DNA from: Symsagittifera roscoffensis
Lineage: Eukaryota; Xenacoelomorpha; Acoela; Convolutidae
Direction: 5' to 3'
Length of the DNA stretch: 60,000 nucleotides
Assembly (NCBI RefSeq): GCF_963678635.1
Contig: NC_087064.1
Coordinates: 82,455,847 to 82,515,846, forward strand
Position numbers and translations under genes: made by a program. Below are positions 49,175 to 60,000 of this stretch, one piece after another. Numbering within the stretch: position 1 is the stretch's first letter; each line of letters begins with the position of its first letter. The notes below the pieces were generated by a model, which was not told where the DNA came from, did not search any database, and saw only the letters and a program-made list of their open reading frames with translations.

Positions 49175-50053
49175 ATGGGTCACCAGGGGATAGACAAAGT
49201 ACAACAAAGGATACTTCACAGATTTGATTGGCCAGGAATGAGAAAAGCTTGCGAGAGATGGGTGAATGCCTGCCTGGCATGTCTCCAGGTAAAAGACCCA
49301 AGGAAGATGAAGTTTCCCCTCAAGTCCGTTGAGAGCTCGGAGTTCAATGAAGTGGTGCAGATAGACCATCAAAAAATCTGCATGACAGAGTCGGGATACA
49401 ACCAGATACTGGTTATAATAGATCACTTCACAAAGTTGGCGGAAGCGGTTCCGTGCCAGACAGCCTCGGCCGAAGAGAGATGTGATCATCTGATAACGCA
49501 TTGGATATCGCGGTATGGTTGTCCAATGACTTTCCAGTCGGACAACGGCAAAGCTTTTGTGGGGGACTTGACAAAAGAATTGATGAAGAGATCGCACATT
49601 GCTCAAGCACACTCGACGACCTATCACCCGCAGACCAATGGGTTGGTAGAGAGACAAAACAGGACACTGGTCAACATGTTAAGGGTGTACTGCTCAAGAT
49701 ACATGACGGACTGGGACAGATACCTGCCACAGGTAGTAGGAGCCTACAACAGTACACAGCACTCAACTACGGGCATCAGTCCTTTCATGATGTTGACGGG
49801 CAGGGAGAGAGCAATGCCTCTGACATTCTTTTACCCGGAATACGAGGGGAAAAGGACGTCGCCTCAGGCATACGTGAAAGAAGCGATCAAAAGACAACAG
49901 GAGTTGAACGAGCTATGCAGGAGGAACACGGCGCAAGCGCAAATGAGGCAACGCAGGAAATACGACGAAAAAATATTAAGAGCAAAGCCATATGAAGTGG
50001 GCCAATACGTGTGGGTCTTCCAAAATGTAATACCGCCCAAGGGAACAAAGTAA
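49175..50053 (+). pseudogene. gag-pol: Gag-Pol of element C, part 3: integrase
   Basis: Integrase continues in the same frame: the second His and the Cys pair of the zinc finger (CLAC), the catalytic core Asp in VQIDHQK (about 49,360), Asp in FQSDNGK (about 49,538) and Glu in LVERQNR (about 49,649), with DD35E spacing. The region where element B loses one base is intact here (EYEGKRTSPQ), so it served to place that frameshift. The part ends at TAA (50051-50053) where element B has AAA (Lys) in KGTKKLLKKW, a third single-base stop. Confidence 0.9.
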
Positions 50054-51478
50054 CTACTCAAGAAGTGGAGGGGACCATTCATGATAACGGAGGTTCATCA
50101 ACAAGGACGGTTCTATCGCTTGAGTACTGGGCGAGCGGCACATTATGAAAATCTGAAGCCTCACGTCCCGTCCCCAGAGGATTGGTGCATACCGAAGGAC
50201 ATGGAGGGTCTTGAGTACCTGGTGGTAGAGCCAGCGTGTGAAGTGAATGAGAAAGGTACTCGAGAGAAAAATGATGGTAATGAGAACTTGAGTTTGGACG
50301 ACAATGAAAAGATAGGAGTGGGGTCTGATGCAGGATCATTTGTAGAAGAAGACTGGAACGACCCGGAGCAAGACGAGGTGCCGAAGTGGATGGAGCCGGA
50401 TCGACCAACACCACCGGAAACCAGGACTGGCAATCGTAAACGCACCGGCATGAGGTACAACAGGTACGGGGATGACTTCTTGATCGATAAGATACAGCCA
50501 GACAATTTGGGCGAGGAATTACTGAAGGCAGGCGAACTGGAAGCCGGAGAGGAATGGCAGGTCATTGACGATGGTGGTCATTATCCGCAGGATGATTACT
50601 CGACGCCAGAAGTAGAAACGGATCTCGAACAGAGTGAGATAGAGAGGAGGGAGAACACGAACTTGAGGATTCTAGAGTGGATGCGTGATGTCAAAGACGA
50701 GAGCCGCGAAGGACAAAGCATTCAGCAAGTCGATGTATCAGCAGCAAATTACATGAAGACAGAAGACCCTCTTTTCGGATGGACGGCAACGGACAGGCCA
50801 CTACGCGTTCCTCAGGACAATTCAAACCCGACAACATCGACGGGGACGTCGATAAATATTTTTGTCCGGGGAGTGGGGGTAGGACTTACCCACACCGAAA
50901 ATTTGATGATAAAGAAGCTCAAAGAAGTGAGAGAAACGAGTGAATTGGAACTGGAGGAAGAAGAGCCAGAGCCTACTATAGGTCGGAATTTCAAAACGAA
51001 ATTCGAAATACCCAATGAATACACGGAGAACATCATGATAACGGATAGCGACTTCATCCTGTCAAACAGGACCAGCGCGATCTGCATCACGGCGGACATG
51101 AGTTTCAAATCAAGATTGGAAGCTGACTTCAAAAGAGAGTACCAGAATGTAGAGTTTCTGTTCAGACAGAGACCAGGACTGGGAGGGATGGCAGCGCTTC
51201 CACCGTCAGTGGCACAAGTCCCGGGCAAATATCTGTGCTTCCTAGTGACGAGGGTCAATGACAGGAACACAATTGATCCCGAACACGTGATATTGGCACT
51301 AACAAGATTACGAGACTTCATGATTGAAAGAGGGATAACAGAGGTCTCAATGCCGGTGTATGACCCAAACAGGGGCAAACTGAGCCCGAGGGAATTGTAC
51401 GCTATCCTACATGTGGTCTTTGCAGAAACTGAGATAATGGTGTATCTCCATAAGAAGTATTACTTGAGCATCGCCTGA
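50054..51478 (+). pseudogene. gag-pol: Gag-Pol of element C, part 4: GPF module and macrodomain-like C-terminus
   Basis: Same frame to the natural TGA at 51476-51478. It starts with LLKKWRGPFMITEV (the Gypsy integrase C-terminal GPF module). An acidic linker of about 250 residues follows, then the nucleotide-conserved block (50836-50904) and, from about 51,075, a macrodomain-like module: ITADMSFKSRLEADFKREY, GLGGMAALP, YLCFLVTR, GITEVSMPVYDPNRG and FAETEIMVYLH. The PVYDPNRG loop is shared with element B, so its difference from the GCGLD loop of active TARG1 relatives is a family feature, not decay. The C-terminus is about ten residues shorter than in B. Confidence 0.82.
50836..50904 (+). promoter_or_regulatory. 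Conserved stem-loop plus PPT-like block in pol (element C)
   Basis: Hairpin ATCGACG-GGGA-CGTCGAT at 50836-50853, the 11-mer TGTCCGGGGAG at 50863-50873, then TGGGGGTAGGACTTACCCAC. It is identical to element B apart from a few bases, although the two elements differ at many synonymous sites elsewhere in pol. Confidence 0.6.
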
Positions 51479-51997
51479 GTCGGGTACATGGGGGTATCGA
51501 GTCGGGTGTGAGGGAGGAGTCTTGAGTCAGGTACTGGGGTGCGGCGCAGGTAAAGGGATCTTAAGATATGATTGGCATGACAATTAAATTTTAAAACGAG
51601 TTAACGGTGCTAAAACATAAAATGAATCTGCATGCTTTTAAGGGAATTCCAATTGAATTGTTTTAAGTGATATGAAAATGATAAGATTTTAACCATACTG
51701 GTAAAAGGGGGGTCTCTAGGTTAGGAACATGACATGTCAAGTTTCAATATGCTTTCTGTTTTCAGATCAAGTTTGAAAAACAAAGTTGAAAATCCAACTA
51801 TACTCAAGCGAGAAACAGAGAGAGAAACCTTGATTGAACTCGCGATAATCGGCACTTACAGCAAGTATTTGCAAGGGAACATTTCGAGAGAATTCTTGAG
51901 TTGGGTAATACTTGAGTCGGTAAGGTAATTCTTGAGCTGGTAAGGTAATTCTTGAGCTGGTTAACACATACCTGTATACATCCCGAAGTCACGAAGA
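51479..51997 (+). other. Pol-ORF2 spacer of element C with a short tandem repeat
   Basis: 519 bp, about the same length as in element B (515 bp) but without its hairpin repeats. It contains a 20-bp tandem repeat, TAAGGTAATTCTTGAGCTGG, at 51921-51960 and five CTTGAG motifs. ORF2 starts at 51998 in a good initiation context (A at -3, G at +4). I see no gene. Confidence 0.6.
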
Positions 51998-54900
51998 ATG
52001 GCATACCGATTATGGAAATCCGTGCCCGCGGCCCTGAAGAAGCCCACTCTTGATGAGCTGTACAGACGCCTGAGGGACTTGGACTACACCCAAATAGACG
52101 AGAGAATGGCGGTGATGCTGAATGCCATCCTCCAGTTGGAGGACCAGGGTGAGTGCAGGGAGTCTGCAACGGAGGCTGTCTTGATGATCGGCTACACCAC
52201 CGAGGGAATATCGAACCAAGAACAGACCAGATGGTTGTCTTGGAATGTGGATGGAGGAGTAAGCGGTTTTGACTTGGCAAGGAATCCTGGCCTGAATAAC
52301 AATACCGAATATGGCGCAGGGGAATTCCCACTACCGACTAGGCCAACAGTAAGATCCACAAGCCAGAACTCGAGTAGGGTGCCATCGATGTCACGAACGC
52401 AACAGACGACCGAGGCATATCCGGATCTAGGTGTTCTAAAGAAAGAGCTCGAGAAGACGCAGAAGGAAAGGAATAAGGCGAACCTCGATCGGGATCAGGC
52501 AAAGCTGGATCGGGAGAAGGTTCAGCTGGAAAGGGACCAGGCGGTCAACGAGCGAGACCGGGCTCTGAGGTTGCTTGAGATACAAAAAGCTGAACATCAA
52601 CAGGAGTTAAGGGTGCGGGAGAACGCCGCAAATCGTGATCAACTGAGGTCGGAGTTGGACAGAATAGAACAACGACAACGCGAGCTTGATGCACAGAAGG
52701 GAGCCAGGCCGAAGGAGCGAGTGGTCACCAGCTCGAGGCCAGAGTCACGTATGGAGGTGGATGAAGCCCCCAGAGCAAGAGCACGGTTCAACCTTGACCG
52801 CGAGGCCCGAGAACACATGAGTGAAGGGTTGGAAGTCTGGATACCGAATGACGCAACGTCTTCCTTGCGTAGCCTAGAGACGCAACCCATACGCCCACTG
52901 ATGGATGTGGAGCTGCCGGGATATACCCCAACCTCGACCTCGAGTGACAGTCAGGTGAGCGGCGGCTCATCGCGTCTGAAAGAACTGGGCGAGAGATTGC
53001 GACAAAAGAGTCGTGAGAGTTCGGCAAGACCGGAGCTTCCCCCGACGTGGAGGGAACAGCCGGTTAGGAGTGTCGTGATCTCGAGTTATAAGAAGAATAC
53101 AGAGGGGAGGTACCACAGGCACAATCGGCTGGACTGGAGTGCGGAGCAGAAAGCTAGGAGAGACTGCTTTCATGATGCGGCCTGGGTGCAGTACTTGGCG
53201 CCACCCCGGGTACCAGAAGGTGCGGTTCACCTAATCGTAGGGGACAGCCTGGTGCGGGTGTTGACCCGGATCCGATCGCACTGGCAGACGGGAATCTTGA
53301 GTTTCGCTGGAGCTGCCACGCCACAGATGTTGGCAACGCTTGACATGCTGGGGATGACCAAAGTATACACGGTGACCCTGATGGTCGGGACCAACGATGT
53401 ATCAAGGGGTGAAGCGAGGAAAATAACAAGGCTGCACGATAAGGTGAGCTGCCTTCTTGAGGAACTGAGGATTCAGATGGACCCCATCCTGTTGACGATA
53501 TGTACTGTCCCCTACAACATGATGTTTGATCAGCACGCCTTGGAGATGAACGAGAAGGTGCGGAACCTAAACAAGGTGATAAGAGACATCCACCGGAAGA
53601 GTGTGCTCCCTGTCAGACTGTTGGACGTGGCAGAGCGCATGGAGAAAGAGGGATTCCCTGAAGACACCTCCAGTGATGGAATCCATTTTGATAGACCAAG
53701 GGGAGCAGAGTGGCTAAACGACGTCTTCCAAGAACACATAAACGCGCTAGAGGCGGATCTGCTAGAGACAGCCCAACTCACATTAGGACCACCTCCGAAC
53801 CCACCATTCCTTGCCTCAAGGGCCTTGTCTGGTCGCTTGGGACCGAGAGTTGACACTAGAGACAGTTCAAGGAGCAGCCAGACCAGATTGCAGAGTGCCA
53901 CGCCAATGGAGTCTGAGGAGGTGACGTCATCAACACCTCCAAGCTCGGCGACAACCTCAGTGGTAGTGGCGGAGAGCAAACGGGAAAAGAAGTCTATGGA
54001 GACCGCTCGCTTGAGATATCCTGAGAAGGTGAAAGAACTGGATCTAGAGAGTTTGGAATGCAGGCGAGAATTGGCGGAAACCCTGGGGATTGAACGAGTG
54101 TCGCACGAGGATTTGAATAGGCATCATTGCGTGGACTGGTTGAAAGCTCATGAGGCGCACTTCTCGAGAGCGAAGTTGATGGAGACCACAGACCTGACTG
54201 GAATTCCCACAAAAGCGATCATGGGACCCATTAACTACAGACCTCTCAAGCTGCTGGGGAGTCCTGGATTTATAGCAGAACCTCCCAAGCACCGAACTAG
54301 CATCGCCAGGATCAGGTTGGCAACCCCGGCACAGTTAAAGTTGGTAGACAAGCTACTCAATCCGGGAGGAACGGGATTGCCAGATGCCGCTTACGAAGGC
54401 TTGAAATTGGCCGAAGATCCCAGGTACGGGAAGCCCTGTGGGAGTACCCAGCTGGCCAAAACCCTGGCAGTTTATGATAGAGCAGATCCAGCTGCTGCGA
54501 GAGTAGTCATTGTGGCGGGATCAGACTTCGAAGGAACGTCTCCCAAGTTGTTCTGGCCGGAGACTTTGATATACTCCTTGCCAGGAGCTGAATTAAATCA
54601 GATGTTAACTCTGGTGGTGGCAATAAAGTCGGAGATGCCCTGTGAACCTGAGCTGCTATTGTTTGCAGGAATGAATGATCACCTGCACGCGATGGGACTT
54701 CTTGAGCAACTAAAGGGCGATGAAATTTCGACATCGAGGAAGATATGGGAAGCCATTCAAGCGTTGTTTGCGGCGATGAATGAAGTGCAAGAGAATGTTG
54801 TCTCGAGATTTGGGTCCAAGACGAAGGTGGTGTTTACCACATCCCCTGGATACGCGAATATGCCACCCGCCCTACAGTTCGTGTACGCGGTCTTGATCCT

Positions 54901-56488
54901 GATAGCAGAAGGGAATGAATGGCGGATTCTAATGGCAGCTCCCAATCGGGAGTTGGAGCCATCGAACCTGAGGCTTCGCAAGTCAGAATTGGCGGCGGCA
55001 TGGGCGGACATATCTCATGCACTGAGGGGCTTTTATGGACTAGCCGACATCCTGATCGTATTAGACGAGGTGCTCTTGCTAGAGATATCGAACTTTGCCA
55101 GGCAACTCAAGTTCAGCCCAGTCATCGGGGACGATCACCCGGCGATAAGCAAATTAACGGCCAGCTTGTGGTTTCGGAGTATGGATGTGAAGATCACAAA
55201 CTCCACCAGCAAGTCTAGAGGTCCCAGTAACGAGAGAAGAAATGTGGCCGAGACGGAAAAGCAATTAGAATCGATGAAATATCGTTTGACTCAAGAGAAT
55301 GACTGGTGGCCATTTTTGACACCAAGGCTGGAGAACGCCACGAATAAGACAAGGGAGGAAGCACCACCCCTCGTGAAACAAGTCTGGAGTTTTCTGGAGA
55401 AACAACTGGAGCTGGCCGAAACAAGAGACATGACGGTGGCTAGATTTGTCTCGACCGCCAATGAAGTGACGATTGGAGGGTTCTGGAGAGAGCACGCCAA
55501 AGGCGAATTAAAGACTAGGAGGGATTACGAGATTCTCAAGTTCTTGAGTCCTTGCTGGGAGAAGGAATTCTTGGCAGGAATATTCGGTACCACGGCGACT
55601 ATCTTTGGAGCCTTCGTGCAGGAGATACTGGGCATGCCCATCAGCCTGCTCTTGGCCCTGTATTTGGTCTACCCCAGATACTTGTTCAACATGGGCCCAG
55701 CATACATGTTTAGTCGGGGAGTGGAGACACTTCGAGTTGATGGGTACCTGGCACTAGTACTCTTGACCCATGGGGAATTGGTGTCGTTTCATCGATTAAT
55801 GGAATATGGAGAGCCTCTGTCTATGGGGAGACTCCACACGAGCATTGAAACCAGCTCCTACAAGTGTGCCGCAGGGTTGAAGACGTTGCTAGTACAATAC
55901 CTCATGATGCAAAATCGGCACATGACGGGTGAAGATGAGAATCCAACTTCGAGAGAAGAATGGAAGAAGACGAACAGAGGGATGCCTCTGCTGACGGACC
56001 TATGCCTGGCAATGAGGTCGGACCCAATGTGGATAATCCGGGGCCTAGAGGAGGTGGTGACCTGCATTTATGGTCCAGCAGTGACGTACGCGTTCCCAGA
56101 CCCCCTGGTGACAACGTATCGTCACTCTGTAACGCACTTGAGTCTTATCAGTATACTGGATGGGACGGCGTTAAATTGGTGTCAGCAGGAGGTGCTCAGA
56201 GGGCGAATGAGCAACACGGTACTCTTTGGAAAGGTGAAAGATGCCGAGCTAATAGTGTACAACTTCAGGGGGCAAATGCAGGGTAGAATGGGAGGCAAGC
56301 GAGAGGGTCCCATCGAAATGTATCCCAAATTCTGGAACTTGAACCCATTGACGGCGGACGGACGAGAAATCTTGAGAATTCCTGCCTGGAAGGAGTGCTT
56401 CGCACTGGTGAAGAGGGAGCTGGAGACCATAATGGAGAAAGAAATCCTCCCAGCCACTATGCCTGAGTTCCCAATAGTCAGAGGATGA
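51998..56488 (+). pseudogene. ORF2 of element C, part 1: coiled coil and two SGNH-like domains
   Basis: 1,496 codons from the ATG at 51998 to an out-of-frame TGA. Residues 10-100 match the N-terminal region of ORF2 in element B. Residues 145-240 form a strong coiled coil with LDRDQ/LERDQ repeats. Residues 405-580 form an SGNH hydrolase domain with Ser417 in IVGDSLVR, Gly in SFAGAA, Asn466 in VGTNDVSR and Asp560/His563 in SDGIHF. A second SGNH-like domain (about 830-1010) has VIVAGSDF and LFAGMNDHL. The region after it has matching blocks such as GMPLLTDL and MTGED. All catalytic signatures of the first domain are kept despite low overall similarity to B, which suggests selection on the enzyme. 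The frame is lost at about 56,482-56,486 by one missing base. Confidence 0.85.
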
Positions 56489-56865
56489 CCTTAGGAATGA
56501 ATAGTCCCTTGGTAGTTCCCTCCATAATGGCGAGGATGACGACGGAGGAAATGCAGAAGGATTTCACTGATGGCTGGGACCCCCTGTTCATTGGCTACAC
56601 GGCGGCGGTCTACTTCCATACCAGCGAGACGAAGGTAAATTCGTGGACGACGCAAGCGAAAAAGAGTAGAGGTTCGCAGCCCCCAGGGTATGAGGTGCGG
56701 AAGGTCTTGAGAACTCTAGAGAAGGAGGGACTTGAGAACATGTTACCCATATGGGATGATGGCAGGATGATCATGATGGAGGGGCACGTCGCATTGGTGG
56801 ACGACATGAAATTTGCCACGAGAAATTATAAGGCACCCTATGGCTTGGAACAGGTGGAAATATGA
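56485..56865 (+). pseudogene. ORF2 of element C, part 2, after the frameshift
   Basis: This continues ORF2 in the next phase, 127 codons to a TGA at 56863-56865. The first codons overlap the end of part 1. The segment with FTDGWDPLFIGYTAAV corresponds to the segment of element B with GMEPRFIGWNVAAP, which confirms the frame. The TGA is probably a second inactivating substitution, since the same frame stays open for more than 1,000 codons after it. The homologous residue in B cannot be aligned with certainty. Confidence 0.8.
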
Positions 56866-59800
56866 CAGGAGGGAACAGAACTAGATGCAGCAGGTCAACT
56901 GCATGTAGCACTGACGGAATACAAAAAGCTGGATCCTACGACACCATCACCACTGTCCGTGGACACGCCTGGAGACAAGAGGAGTGGACCCGTCGAGGAC
57001 CGATTTAAGAAAATTCTCGAGAGAAGGAGACATGAGTCAGAAGAAGAGAGTATGGATGAAACTCTCAGTGAAGCCGGTGAAGACATGGAAGTGGGGAATA
57101 CGCCTGAACCAGGGCCATCAGGGGAGGAGCTCACCACTCAAGAGCTGTTGAAAGACTTGAGCGAGGAGAATTGGGCAGATACTGCCACACCACCCCTGAT
57201 TCCGTCCCCCCGGAAGGATCTGGAATTGCCATTGGCAAGTGAGACCTTCAATATGGGGATGATACTCTTGAGCTCGGAGGAAAGGGAAAAGAACACTTTC
57301 GAAGGGAACAGGGACATATTCCTGGGATCACTGAAGGACGATGCTTGGCAGGAGATCTTGGAAGAATTCAATCAAGAAGTGGGCAGCGAGACGACGCTGG
57401 ACAAATTCAAGGAGGAACTGTGGGACACAGTCGTAAGATTTGGAGAACCGCTTCTGATAGGAACGGGCCTGGATGAGAAGGCGAGAAAAGAGCTACTGAG
57501 CAAGCTGGTAGAGCTGAGGAATTCACGATCGAAGACTAGAGAAGAAAAATGTGAGGACAGCTCTACTCGGAGACAAAAAACTGTAGATAAAATGGTTGAT
57601 GATATAAAAAGGGATAAGGTTGGGACTAGTAATATGATTAAAAGTACTAATATCCTTAAGGCTCGAGTAGGAGGGAGGCAAGAGTTGGAAGGAGTGGATG
57701 GAGAGGTCGAATCAGTGATGGTAGCCACAACACCCTCAAGTAGAAATGTGAAGACTCGCAAGAGGAAGAGAGAAGTGGAAGGATTGGGTAGTCCTTCAGT
57801 GGATGCTGTTTCGGAAGGAAACTTGAGAGAGACGGCGCCCATGGTTTTGGCTCGATGCAAGACGGCGGCATACAAGAGCAGCTCGGAGCTCAGAAGACCA
57901 CTTGAAGTAGAGAGGGAAATAGAGGTTTCCACCAGTTCGACATCGGAGGAAGACTTCAAGCCTCAGAAGATAAACGTGAAGAGAGGTTCAACGAACGGAC
58001 AGACATGGGAAGTAGATGTCGGCAAAGAATGGATCTCGAAGGCACACCAGGCCACGGGCAAGCGAGTGACAAGTGATCCATTGGAGAGGAACAAGACGAG
58101 GAACACCTCCCGGACGTGGTGGGTGGCCCTTGAAACATTGAAAGAAATGGAGGACTGCTGGAAGAAGTTGGACAGTGGAGTAGCTCGCAAGCGACGCAAT
58201 TGGGCCACCCAGCAAAAGGCCGAGGTTAATGGAATAGAAATGGCAAATCATCTGAAGAGGTCCTGGCAGAGTTTGTTGAAGGATCATTTTGAAGAAGCAA
58301 TGAGGACACCCTCATCAGCACCACCATTAATGGCGAATCCCTTCGTTAGAACTGCAGGACAATTAATGTTCACCTGGAGTCTGGTGGGGATAGAGTTGGA
58401 AACACTGACCTCGTATGACAGGTTGAAGTTGGGAAGCAAGAAGCTAGATGTGTATCAGGCACTGATGCCACACGTAGCCAGGGACAACTCAGGCTTGAGC
58501 CTGGCCAAAAGAAAGGATGCCACGTGTTTCTTGAGATGGATAATGTCGATGATGTCTGATAGCACCATCCTGGCATGCCAACAGAGAGCAAGCGTAAGCA
58601 AAACCATGGAAAAAAGAGTCTCAACGGTCATCTTGAACGTGTATCAGAGCACAGGAATAGAAAAGGAAAAGGGTTCCAGACTATCCCTAGAGAACCATAG
58701 GAAGCTAGACGAGGTACGGAGGTTTTATAATAAGAAGTTCGAAGAAGAACATGATGTTCACCGTAACCTGGCCTCGTCAGAGCAGTACTCGAGAATCAGC
58801 GAGAAGGGGGAATACCAATATGTGTCTGGAGTGATGGGAATGGCCTATAACCCCTTCTTAGACTCGAAAGCTGGAGGCGCCCACAGGAACCATGAGGTAG
58901 CGGAGCTACTGAAGTTTTGGACAGAAAGAATAATGGAAATAGACGCGGTGGAAAAAGAGGGGCCGAGACTGGGCCTGATTCTTGAGAAAACACCAGAGGT
59001 GGTGAGCATACCGCGTTCAAACAAGAGAGTTGAAGTGAACATGGGCGATGGAAATGGCTTGTTAACCACGAACTTGGGAGTGGTATGGAAGCTATTAAGA
59101 CCCTCCTGGTGTCCACATCCCCACGCGAGTCTGATCGAGGAAACCACCGAGCGAGTGAGGTTAGCACCAACGGAAGATGAAGATCTGGCAAAGTTGAGTG
59201 TGCTGCATAAGCTAATTTCACCTCAGATGCAAGAGCCAAGCGAAAAGAGTAGTAATCTCGGGTCAGCAAAGAAATTGGAGCCGGGTAGCTGTCTGGATTC
59301 GACGTGTGGAAACGGAGAGCACACCTGCGATGGACGGTCATGCGTTAGAATACTGTCATTTCAAAAAGAAGACCTGGTCACTTGGTTCGAAGACATAACA
59401 GAAAGGGAGAAAAGTGAAGTGCAAATAGTAGCGGAGTGTTACGCGAGAACCACGGTGAATATAGCGACAGCTCTCGGATTCTTCTCGAGAACGTGTAGTC
59501 TGCAGTCACTGGAAAGACTAGAATCTGAACATCATTTAGTGACGGCGTTGAGCGTAGAATCATGGCCCGGGGTGTTGCAGGTGACTCAAAAACACATCCG
59601 GAGCTGGAAGGTTGGTCTCGAGGCGGAAATGGGATTTCCCATGAGCGAAGCTTATGGCTTGCCATTGAACGCGAAATCGCTGATAGGGTCAATGATGGCC
59701 AACTTGTGCGGAAGTCACTACCCACTGCACATGGTGATGGTGGAAGCATCCAGCCAGAGAGTACTGGTGGACAAGGCCTTCTCAGTGCCCAAGTGCGTGA

Positions 59801-60000
59801 GGTTGGCTCGGATATCGCATCACTCGCACAAGTTGTTGAGAAAAATCAGAGGGACAGTACCAAAAGAATTGAGAGATGGTTTGACTGAAATCTGGGGAGA
59901 AGAACTTTTGAAGTTGGAGAGAGAGAACACAAGCGATCACGAGAGACAAAACGTGATCGGAAAACCTGTGGGAAGTGCTCCAAACCTGGAAGATAACGAC
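56866..60000 (+). pseudogene. ORF2 of element C, part 3: acidic linker and C-terminal region, cut by the window edge
   Basis: Open for 1,045 codons in the same phase as part 2 up to the last base. It starts with a Pro/Glu/Ser-rich linker and basic patches (KTRKRKREVEG). The conserved C-terminal region follows: GEYQYVSGVMGMAYNPF near 58,810 matches FQYVSGIPGMAYNPF of element B. PSWCPHPHA matches PSWCPHTNA, and the Cys/His motif C-x9-H-x-C-x4-C lies at about 59,290-59,342. VPKCVRLARISHHSH near 59,790 matches VPKCVRLARMSERSH. Comparison with B suggests about 300 codons remain beyond the window. Confidence 0.85.

Larger units (their letters stand above)
39343..60000 (+). mobile_element. Second giant Gypsy-type element (element C), 3' end beyond the window
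   Basis: Same architecture as element B, on the other strand: 5' LTR, PBS, leader, Gag-Pol, spacer and ORF2. Around the RT YVDD motif it is nearly identical in protein to B (55 of 59 residues by eye), but ORF2 is far more diverged and the leaders are unrelated. It begins abruptly inside a satellite monomer. The 3' LTR and target duplication are outside the window. Five inactivating changes are visible: three stops in Gag-Pol, one frameshift and one stop in ORF2. Confidence 0.95.

Noticed and set aside
42683-51478. Programmed readthrough at the three in-frame stops of element C
   Set aside because: The stops are of three different types at places where element B has Trp, Gln and Lys, inside RT and integrase. 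This fits random inactivation.

Overview
The window is made almost entirely of giant Ty3/Gypsy-type LTR retrotransposons embedded in an AT-rich satellite. It looks like heterochromatin of a eukaryote, most likely an invertebrate animal. I see no host gene, rRNA, tRNA or CRISPR array. The host cannot be named from this sequence. The only hints are a primer-binding site resembling the 3' end of tRNA-Asn and the general family of the element.

Layout. (A) Bases 1-12312 hold a rearranged, LTR-less minus-strand copy with tandem structure: ORF2 and the 3' part of pol (1-10278) are joined through a 12-bp duplication to a second ORF2 fragment (10288-12312). The repeat period is 11,265 bp. (Sat) 12313-13149 is about five 165-bp satellite monomers. 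(B) 13150-37510 is a complete minus-strand element of 24,361 bp with two 884-bp LTRs: 5' LTR 36627-37510, PBS 36597-36614, a 3-kb leader, Gag-Pol 33649 to 24159, ORF2 23643 to 14782, PPT, and 3' LTR 13150-14033. (Sat) 37511-39342 is more satellite, including four copies of a roughly 300-bp derived unit. (C) 39343-60000 is a second, diverged family member on the plus strand, cut by the window edge: 5' LTR 39343-40244, PBS, repeat-rich leader, Gag-Pol 42683-51478 and ORF2 from 51998.

Gag-Pol is one frame carrying a coiled coil, Gag, two CCHC knuckles, protease, RT, RNase H, a very long spacer, an HHCC/DD35E integrase and, at the far C-terminus, a module that reads like a TARG1-type macrodomain. 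ORF2 is about 2,950 codons and is not a recognisable envelope. It has an N-terminal helical region, a coiled coil, a complete SGNH/GDSL hydrolase domain, a second degenerate SGNH-like domain, long unrecognised regions and a C-terminal Cys/His motif. No copy is intact: B has a one-base frameshift in pol and a TGG-to-TGA stop in ORF2; C has three stops in Gag-Pol and a frameshift plus a stop in ORF2.

The most interesting signal is at the nucleotide level. The PPT next to the 3' LTR, including a stem-loop, recurs inside the pol reading frame of both elements. Its core 11-mer also recurs in the pol spacer in a different reading frame. This suggests one or more central polypurine tracts. Other points are the macrodomain plus double SGNH protein repertoire, covarying LTR hairpins, and an internal tandem duplication far younger than the LTR divergence would imply.
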